64,000 nucleotides of DNA from Sulfuricystis multivorans (GTDB lineage Bacteria; Pseudomonadota; Gammaproteobacteria; Burkholderiales; Rhodocyclaceae), in contig NZ_AP018719.1 of the NCBI RefSeq assembly GCF_003966565.1, positions 62,001 to 126,000 on the forward strand, given 5' to 3'. Shown here piece by piece: positions 58,979 through 64,000 of the stretch (positions within the stretch are counted from its first letter, which is position 1; every line of letters starts with the position of its first letter). The notes under the pieces are model-generated. The model did no database searches. It had not been told where the DNA came from and saw only the letters and a list, made by a program, of their open reading frames with translations. A program made the translations under genes and the position numbers.

Positions 58979-59063
58979 CGTATTGCGGATTATTGTGAGG
59001 TGCGCCATACTTTGTCAAGAGATATTTTCCGTGTAACGGAGTTTTTGTTTCCGTAATGCGGAG
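58979..59063 (-). promoter_or_regulatory. Promoter and operator candidates of the FlhDC-like operon
   Basis: On the minus strand a perfect -35 TTGACA (59013-59018) is 18 bp from AATAAT (58989-58994). Three related palindromes surround it: TCCGTGTAACGGA (59028-59040), TTCCGTAATGCGGA (59049-59062) and, over the -10, the TCCGCAATACG form (58979-58989). Such spacing suggests a repressor or autoregulation. The rest of the 440-base divergent region holds the response regulator promoter and nothing else recognisable. Confidence 0.6.
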
Positions 59064-59282
59064 GTTGTTGCAGCCGTATGCGAGAATTAGGTAAAGATGT
59101 TTTGCTAAGCACAAGACTACTGCGGCTTGTTCTGGCGCTCGAACTTTCCGATCACCTAAATAAAGTTTCTACCTTCGATAGGATCTATGTGGCACAATGA
59201 AAACGCACAATGAGAGATTTCCTGGCCGTGGTCTATGGCAGCACAAGTGCCATTACATTGCCTATCTATAACTAAGGACATA

Positions 59283-59320
59283 TATAATGCGATCCTTTTT
59301 GTCTTGACCAACCGGTCAAG
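59283..59320 (+). promoter_or_regulatory. Response regulator promoter and palindromic operator candidate
   Basis: TATAAT (59283-59288) has only a weak -35 at TTGCCT (59258, 19-bp spacing). Downstream, CTTGACC (59303-59309) and GGTCAAG (59314-59320) form a perfect palindrome with a 4-base centre, inside the expected 5' leader of the gene at 59345. It could be an operator or leader hairpin. Confidence 0.45.
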
Positions 59321-59344
59321 CTCAAGTGCTCAGAGAAAAACATC

Positions 59345-60004
59345 GTGCCGATTCGAGTATTTCTGGCGGATGATCACCGCCTACTGGTGGAGGGTTTCCG
59401 CCATGCCCTCAAGGACTACGACATCGATGTCGTGGAGGTTGCTTACAACCTTGATGGTTTGATTTCCCGTTACCTCGAGGTGAAACCCGATGTACTCGTC
59501 ATTGATGTCCGGTTTGACCGCAAGAGCGCGTCCGAGACTGGGCTAGATGTATGTGAGGAGCTTCTTGCTACGCACCCTGACGCGAAGATCATCGTCTTCT
59601 CTCAGTTCGACGACCAGTACATCATCGAGAAAGCCTATAAGATCGGAGTCCTGTCCTTCGTCCTGAAGGACGAAAGCATCGATGTCCTGAATCAAGCTAT
59701 CCGTACTGTCGCCGAAGGCAATGAGTTCTTTTCACCTAAAGTCGCACAACTACTTGCCCGATCCTCGGTAAAAGACCGGAATCCCACCAAGCTTCTCGAA
59801 GAGAAAGAACTTCGCGCATTCTTGCTGACTGCAGACGGAGCTTCTCTTGCTGACGTCGCCGAAACAATGGATCTGTCAACCAAGACCGTGGGCCATCTGC
59901 TGAAGAGCATCAAGTCCAAACTTGACATTGAGACGCAGGCTGATTTCACCAAGCTCGCGATTAGGTTCGGGCTTACTACGACCGAGTTGAAAACGAAAAA
60001 GTAA
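59345..60004 (+). CDS. NarL/LuxR-family response regulator
   Basis: GTG at 59345 begins MPIRVFLADDHRLLVEGFRH. The receiver domain has acidic residues D9-D10, phosphoacceptor D54 (VLVIDVRFD) and K108 (SFVLKDES). The C-terminal HTH (DGASLADVAETMDLSTKTVG, HLLKSIKSKLDIETQADF) is LuxR-like. No good ribosome-binding site precedes the GTG. It is convergent with, and overlaps by 29 bases, the histidine kinase gene, an unusual arrangement for a partner pair. Likely target genes include neighbours or the transfer activator. Confidence 0.88.
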   Translation: MPIRVFLADDHRLLVEGFRHALKDYDIDVVEVAYNLDGLISRYLEVKPDVLVIDVRFDRKSASETGLDVCEELLATHPDAKIIVFSQFDDQYIIEKAYKIGVLSFVLKDESIDVLNQAIRTVAEGNEFFSPKVAQLLARSSVKDRNPTKLLEEKELRAFLLTADGASLADVAETMDLSTKTVGHLLKSIKSKLDIETQADFTKLAIRFGLTTTELKTKK

Positions 60005-60920
60005 CCCGCGTTCCTGGGTGTTGAGCATTATCGGGGAACGCCGGTTGAATATTGAGATTTCCGCCGATCGCCCGGGCTCGCTCACGCATGTCGATAAGGC
60101 CAATGCCAGCGGGAATCCCTGCAGGCGTTTTGGCTCTTGACTTCAACCCTACCCCATCATCGGTAATCATGACTTCGATGAGGCGCTTCCGTTCATTCAA
60201 CTTCATGGATACAGAGATCTGCTTGGCATTGGAGTGCTTGATGGCATTGTAGATGGATTCACGGATGATTTTGTACGCCGTAATAGCAACTTCTTCATTG
60301 ATCTCCGGCCGTTTTGGTAGGTTGTGTTCCAAAACAATCTCGGGCTTATCGAAGAAATTGGTGTAGTGTGAGATCAAGGACTCAATCGCCACCGTAAAGC
60401 CTATCGAGTCGATCATTTCGATCCGAGCGCTCTTGATGATGTTACGTGTCTGGGAATAGGCATCTGCCAAGAGTTCCTGGATGGACGTAAGAATTTTGCT
60501 AGCTTCCGGATTGTCCTGGACGTAAGGCGCAAGGCGATTCAGTTCGTTTTTACAAAGCACAAGATTGGGATTTACATCGTCATGGAGGCGCCGAGAAATC
60601 ATCCGGCGCTCTTCGTCGATACGGCGATTCAGTTCCGCGAGAACGCGCCTGGTCTCCTCGTGTGAGACGTCGGTCTGGACGTTACTTTGTATATTTTCCA
60701 GGATGGACACATATAGCAGAAAGACTAAGGCCAGCACGGCTGGAAGGCTGGAAATGATATTCGATTTGATTGTGAATGGGAGCAAAACAACTAGGAACGC
60801 GGCCCATGTCCATAGAAAATATTTGGCCGTTAAGTTACCCCTAAATGCAAGGATCAGGTTGACAACGAAAGCCACCAACAGGAAAACGCAGATTGTTAGA
60901 AAGACGAAGCTTTCATCCAT
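59976..60920 (-). CDS. NarX-type sensor histidine kinase (HisKA_3)
   Basis: Three N-terminal hydrophobic segments (FLTICVFLLVAFVVNLIL, WTWAAFLVVLLPFTI and AVLALVFLLYVSIL) lack any sizeable periplasmic domain, so input probably comes from within the membrane or from a partner. The dimerisation helix has DEERRMISRRLHDDVNPNLV with phosphoacceptor H113, then an ATPase with RESIYNAIKHSNAKQIS (N box) and DDGVGL and GIGLIDMRERARAIGG (G boxes). It lies 26 bases after the DUF1805 gene in a three-gene operon and is the obvious partner of the convergent response regulator. Confidence 0.9.
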   Translation of the reverse strand: MDESFVFLTICVFLLVAFVVNLILAFRGNLTAKYFLWTWAAFLVVLLPFTIKSNIISSLPAVLALVFLLYVSILENIQSNVQTDVSHEETRRVLAELNRRIDEERRMISRRLHDDVNPNLVLCKNELNRLAPYVQDNPEASKILTSIQELLADAYSQTRNIIKSARIEMIDSIGFTVAIESLISHYTNFFDKPEIVLEHNLPKRPEINEEVAITAYKIIRESIYNAIKHSNAKQISVSMKLNERKRLIEVMITDDGVGLKSRAKTPAGIPAGIGLIDMRERARAIGGNLNIQPAFPDNAQHPGTRVTFSFSTRS

Positions 60921-60946
60921 GATGCGCCCATGCGCGCAGCTGCTGC

Positions 60947-61201
60947 TTACCGAAATCTGGCTAGGGCAGATTCGCCGGTGTCGCCCACCTTGATGCCCAT
61001 GGCTTCTGCTGCTTTGGAAACGGCAACGATCGAAGCTTTTTTCATATCCTCGAAGTCATTTACCCCAGATACGATGGCGCAGGCTTCTTCCGTCTTGTTG
61101 CAAGTTTCCGGATTGATATAGCCGCATGCCAGGAACCCTTTCGTCCCTTTCATCAATAGCAGTGGTCGCTTCAGCTCAAATCTCAGTGTCTCAATGCTCA
61201 T
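60947..61201 (-). CDS. DUF1805 (YunC-like) protein
   Basis: The 84-residue protein has LLLMKGTKGFLACGYINPET, CAIVSGVNDFEDMKKASIVA and AAEAMGIKVGDTGESALARF, the DUF1805/YunC pattern ('KGxxxCGxL...AxxVxGVxxxxxMLxA...A..xGIxxGMxGxEAL'). Ribosome-binding site GAGAGGTGGCAA precedes the ATG. The family's role is unknown. Its position between a PAS protein and a kinase suggests a ligand-binding or signalling accessory. Confidence 0.8.
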   Translation of the reverse strand: MSIETLRFELKRPLLLMKGTKGFLACGYINPETCNKTEEACAIVSGVNDFEDMKKASIVAVSKAAEAMGIKVGDTGESALARFR

Positions 61202-61236
61202 TTGCCACCTCTCAGAAATGCTATGTGGGAGAAACT

Positions 61237-62088
61237 TTAACTGCGTTTCTTGCTCTTCTGGATCATCTCGACAATCGTCTCGTTCTCGTTGATAGCCTTA
61301 AAGGCCTCAATGAATCGAGCTATAGCTGCAGGATCTTTTCCGTCCATCTTCGAGATATCGATGTTGAGGCAGATGAAGCCAATGAGTCCATAGGTGTTGT
61401 TGAAAAGCGGGATAGTCGTCGACTTGACCTGTCTTCCATCCTTCAAAGTCAATCCATAACTGACAAAAGACTGGCCAGTACCCCGTTCGATTTGGCTGTA
61501 GTTCTTGATCAACTGAATTCCGAAGTTGGTGTTAGGATCTCCTAGTCGCCGGCCGGAAATGGGGTTTTGAATGGCAACGATTGAATTCAGCGGATTGCGG
61601 GTATCGTGGAGAACGATTTCGATCGGCGTACCCGCAAAGGTCTGACCGATTCCATTCACGATGTCCTTATAGGTCTGGAGAAGCCTATCTTTCTGTACAT
61701 CCGCTTCTGCCACTGCAGCGTAATCCGGCAAGTTGCTGAGACTGATGTATTTGGACCTGGCAGACTCGCTGAGCATTAGCGTCACATGGTTGGAGTTACC
61801 AAGATAGATGAGGTCCGCGATCTCCCGAGGAGAAGGGTTGGCCGTGAAATAATCTATGGCCTTCTCGAAAAGATGCCTGTCGAGGTAGATCGCTCCAGTT
61901 TCATCGGCTCGAATTGGGTAGAACTGTTCGTAGGCTGCTAGTGGCTTGCCTGGAAGCACTCGGGCTTCTTCAATTATCTTCGGACGGAGGCTGAGCGCAT
62001 AGACGCTTAATGAGGCGATCAGTAGCGCTGGCACCACCACTGACATCAATGTCTTGAGATTTAGAGAGAATAAACCGCGCTGACTCAT
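61237..62088 (-). CDS. Membrane-anchored YheO-type PAS protein
   Basis: A membrane helix near the N-terminus (LMSVVVPALLIASLSVYALS) precedes a roughly 100-residue region that looks extracytoplasmic. The PAS_6/YheO domain follows (about residues 130-245): TPIEIVLHDTRNPLNSIVAI, QNPISGRRLGDPNTNFGIQL and VKSTTIPLFNNTYGLIGFIC. In regulators such as DauR this domain sits before a HTH; here no HTH is present. It begins the operon with the DUF1805 and kinase genes, so it may be the sensor feeding the kinase. Confidence 0.75.
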   Translation of the reverse strand: MSQRGLFSLNLKTLMSVVVPALLIASLSVYALSLRPKIIEEARVLPGKPLAAYEQFYPIRADETGAIYLDRHLFEKAIDYFTANPSPREIADLIYLGNSNHVTLMLSESARSKYISLSNLPDYAAVAEADVQKDRLLQTYKDIVNGIGQTFAGTPIEIVLHDTRNPLNSIVAIQNPISGRRLGDPNTNFGIQLIKNYSQIERGTGQSFVSYGLTLKDGRQVKSTTIPLFNNTYGLIGFICLNIDISKMDGKDPAAIARFIEAFKAINENETIVEMIQKSKKRS

Positions 62089-62190
62089 AGTAGGTTCCTA
62101 AGTTCATTGATTTCATGAAGTATATGTGACTTGCAGACGTTTTGTTGCATGATCCGGCAGCCTGTGCCACAAATCTGGCATCCTGCCAAA

Positions 62191-62224
62191 AGACCTTGGC
62201 CGTGCGGAAGCAGGGCCGCACGGC
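62191..62224 (-). terminator. Intrinsic terminator after the 62247 gene
   Basis: GCCGTGCGG (62199-62207) pairs perfectly with CCGCACGGC (62216-62224), loop of 8. On the minus strand it is followed by CAAGGTCTTTT. It lies 22 bases past the stop at 62247. Confidence 0.65.
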
Positions 62225-62246
62225 GACCCTGGAAGGGATTCAGTTC

Positions 62247-62990
62247 TTAGATACCAACCGCTGCTGGTGTATTTGTTGTGACCGCCCGAGCGTTTGCTTC
62301 CGGATGAACAACGGTGACCAAACGAGGCAGTCGACCAATTCGATCGGGCTCAGCGATGACCAACAAAACTTTCCTCTTCTCATCAATAGCATAGCGACCG
62401 GGCCGACGATGCTTGATGTCGTGTATAGCATTGCGGTTCAAAAGTACCGCTGGCTGCACGTCACGGGCGATCCTTGCCAGCTCTCGCCAGGCCTTCTCTG
62501 GTTTACGATCAAACCTGGCCACATACTGCTCGACAGCATGCGCGGTCAGTTCGACGGGGCCTATGCCGGAGACTTCGAGAACCGTTACAGACGGCTTAGG
62601 CACATCCAGATAGTCCACTTGGGATTCACAAAGTTCGTCGGCCCAGGGATACGGCGCTTCACAGTGCTGGACTTCCGCGCCAAGAAATCGTGTACGGAGA
62701 AAATTGGCATATGGGGCCAGGTAGCTTTTTGGCGAAATGCCAGCCATCAATTCTAGGATGGTGCTAGAGCTCGTATAAATTCTCAGCCCGGCACCGGCCT
62801 TATTGTGACCACAAACATTCTTAACTGTCAGCAGATACTGGGCAGCAGCTAATTCCGCCGCTGTGCGGGCATCATCCAGGAGCGGAACGGTGACGCGAAC
62901 CCGGCCCTTCTGGATGAGGCCTGTCATCCAGTAAGTATCGAAAACACGCGGATCAGCGGTTGGAGAAGTGGTGAGATGTAAATCGTTCAT
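62247..62990 (-). CDS. Hypothetical protein, 247 residues
   Basis: The start is ATG at 62990 (MNDLHLTTSPTADPRVFDTY) with GGAG 8 bases upstream; the ORF's first codon at 63002 is a TTG inside that site. The soluble protein has LDDARTAAELAAAQYLLTVK, SYLAPYANFLRTRFLGAEVQ and a C-terminal part with VEQYVARFDRKPEKAWRELA. The end of the protein (KRKVLLVIAEPDRIGRLPRL, VTVVHPEAN) recalls small toxin-like or phage RNase folds, but this is not firm. It shares its strand with the VWA gene upstream. Confidence 0.6.
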   Translation of the reverse strand: MNDLHLTTSPTADPRVFDTYWMTGLIQKGRVRVTVPLLDDARTAAELAAAQYLLTVKNVCGHNKAGAGLRIYTSSSTILELMAGISPKSYLAPYANFLRTRFLGAEVQHCEAPYPWADELCESQVDYLDVPKPSVTVLEVSGIGPVELTAHAVEQYVARFDRKPEKAWRELARIARDVQPAVLLNRNAIHDIKHRRPGRYAIDEKRKVLLVIAEPDRIGRLPRLVTVVHPEANARAVTTNTPAAVGI

Positions 62991-63129
62991 GTAGATCTCC
63001 AATAAGAATACCGCGGCTTGGGTATGTATTTCAGGGGATCTTGTTGGGTGCTTTTCGCTTGGTCCTCTCGTCTCTCGAGGGCCAGGTGAAAAGCACCCCC
63101 AACTTTCGTCGAGGGTGGAAAGAACTGTG

Positions 63130-63987
63130 CTAGTGCACGCGGTGGTGGTCTTTAAAAGCCGCCTTAACCAACTTCACCATCGAGGCTGACAGCTCCCCGA
63201 TGTCTTTGATGGTTGCAGCGTACCTGGAATCAAACACCTGCGAGGTGTCCACGCCGATGCCGAGCCCGACAACAGTGATACCATCTGCTCGAGTGCGATC
63301 GATGATGTACTTCGTGGCCTCGCGGTCATCCGGATCGCCGTCGGTGACGACCATCACGATTTTCAGCGTTTCCTCACGTCGCACAATATCGGAAGCAGCG
63401 AACAAGATGGCTTCCGCCATCGGAGTTCCGCCGTCTGTGGAGAGGCTTGCAACTCTGCCTGCCAGCTGCTTAGGACTTTCGTCCCAACGCTTGATCACGG
63501 CTACCCCTTCATCGCGATTTTCGCCATACCAAGGGAAGACCGTAACCTGCGTCTTCAATCCTGGTACGTCGAACGCCAGCATCGTGGCTACGGCTGCTTG
63601 CACAGCATCACTAATGGCATAGATCATGGAGCCAGATCGGTCGATGACGATTGATACCGCTGCATTGATGTCGATACCTTCATCCTCACGGCAAAAGATT
63701 GCACCACCGAAACGGCCTTGCCAGATGCGCGAAGAATCGATCTGCATCCCAGACCGGGAATACGAGACCTCTCCTTCAGCAACCGAAGACATCCACTGCA
63801 GCGTCCTGGTACGGATTGCATTGACGCTGGCGCGGAGTTGCGCCATATCAACGGGAACCGCACCGAGGTGCGCCTTGTGGACGTTGGGCATCAGCACATG
63901 GATGCCATCGCCTTCGGCATTTGCCGCGGCGTTGATGGCGTTTTGAAGCATCTCGCCCATATCCTCTTCCACGTCCTGATCGGACAT
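63130..63987 (-). CDS. CobT-like von Willebrand factor A protein, possibly extending past the right edge
   Basis: The VWA domain has MIDAS motif SIVIDRSGSMIYAISDAVQA, then STDGGTPMAEAILFAASDIV and KIVMVVTDGDPDDREATKYI. This pattern matches the CobT C-terminal domain. CobT works with the AAA+ protein CobS as a cobaltochelatase in cobalamin synthesis, but plasmids and ICEs of the SXT/IncA/C type carry a CobS-CobT-like pair of unknown job. The ATG at 63987 is possible, but the frame stays open to the window edge, and CobT proteins are usually much longer, so the gene may start outside. Confidence 0.75.
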   Translation of the reverse strand: MSDQDVEEDMGEMLQNAINAAANAEGDGIHVLMPNVHKAHLGAVPVDMAQLRASVNAIRTRTLQWMSSVAEGEVSYSRSGMQIDSSRIWQGRFGGAIFCREDEGIDINAAVSIVIDRSGSMIYAISDAVQAAVATMLAFDVPGLKTQVTVFPWYGENRDEGVAVIKRWDESPKQLAGRVASLSTDGGTPMAEAILFAASDIVRREETLKIVMVVTDGDPDDREATKYIIDRTRADGITVVGLGIGVDTSQVFDSRYAATIKDIGELSASMVKLVKAAFKDHHRVH

Positions 63988-64000
63988 GTTGAGTAGCTGT

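Overview
The window is part of a large proteobacterial conjugative element, either a plasmid or an ICE. It carries a near-complete F-type type IV secretion system, a MobH-family TraI, a TraD coupling protein, an actin-type ParM/ParR partition locus and a tyrosine recombinase. No ribosomal, tRNA or core metabolic genes were seen. The gene content resembles the SXT/R391, IncA/C and related families, and a gamma- or betaproteobacterial host is inferred. No replication initiator or oriT was recognised.

Layout. 1-0.3 kb: edge of an IS transposase. 0.6-12 kb: accessory genes on both strands, including a DinG-like helicase with a coupled HTH protein, a Sel1 protein, DUF4942, DUF3846 and DUF3268 proteins, an XPF/ERCC4-type nuclease and a secreted PLD nuclease. 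12-18.8 kb: minus-strand small genes, several separated by hairpin leaders and intrinsic terminators, ending in the recombinase. 18.8-20.2 kb: about 1.4 kb without genes, full of short perfect hairpins, then a large inverted repeat and an array of TGGCGACAC boxes (likely centromere). 20.2-27.8 kb: parM-parR and, with overlapping starts, a surface-glycan cassette (GtrB-like glycosyltransferase, methyltransferase, GtrA flippase, two large membrane proteins). 27.8-57.7 kb: four minus-strand tra operons. 57.8-58.9 kb: an FlhC-like/FlhD-like pair like the SetCD/AcaCD conjugation activators. 59.3-62.1 kb: a response regulator facing an operon of membrane PAS (YheO) protein, DUF1805 protein and histidine kinase. 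62.2-64 kb: an unknown gene and a CobT-like VWA protein.

How it works together. A 49-bp box occurs four times, once in front of each tra operon (34696, 42236, 52556, 57737), always 32-33 bp from the chosen start codon. The box is best explained as the target of the adjacent FlhDC-like activator, making this a self-contained transfer regulon. The two-component/PAS/DUF1805 module next door may feed signals into it.

Main oddities: TraI lacks the histidines and HD pair expected of MobH relaxases; TraN and a periplasmic partner gene appear duplicated as a two-gene module; the partition operon runs directly into a surface-modification cassette; the accessory genes share structured leader repeats; and one gene carries a clear single-base frameshift. 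Functional names rest on recalled family motifs, since no database search was possible.
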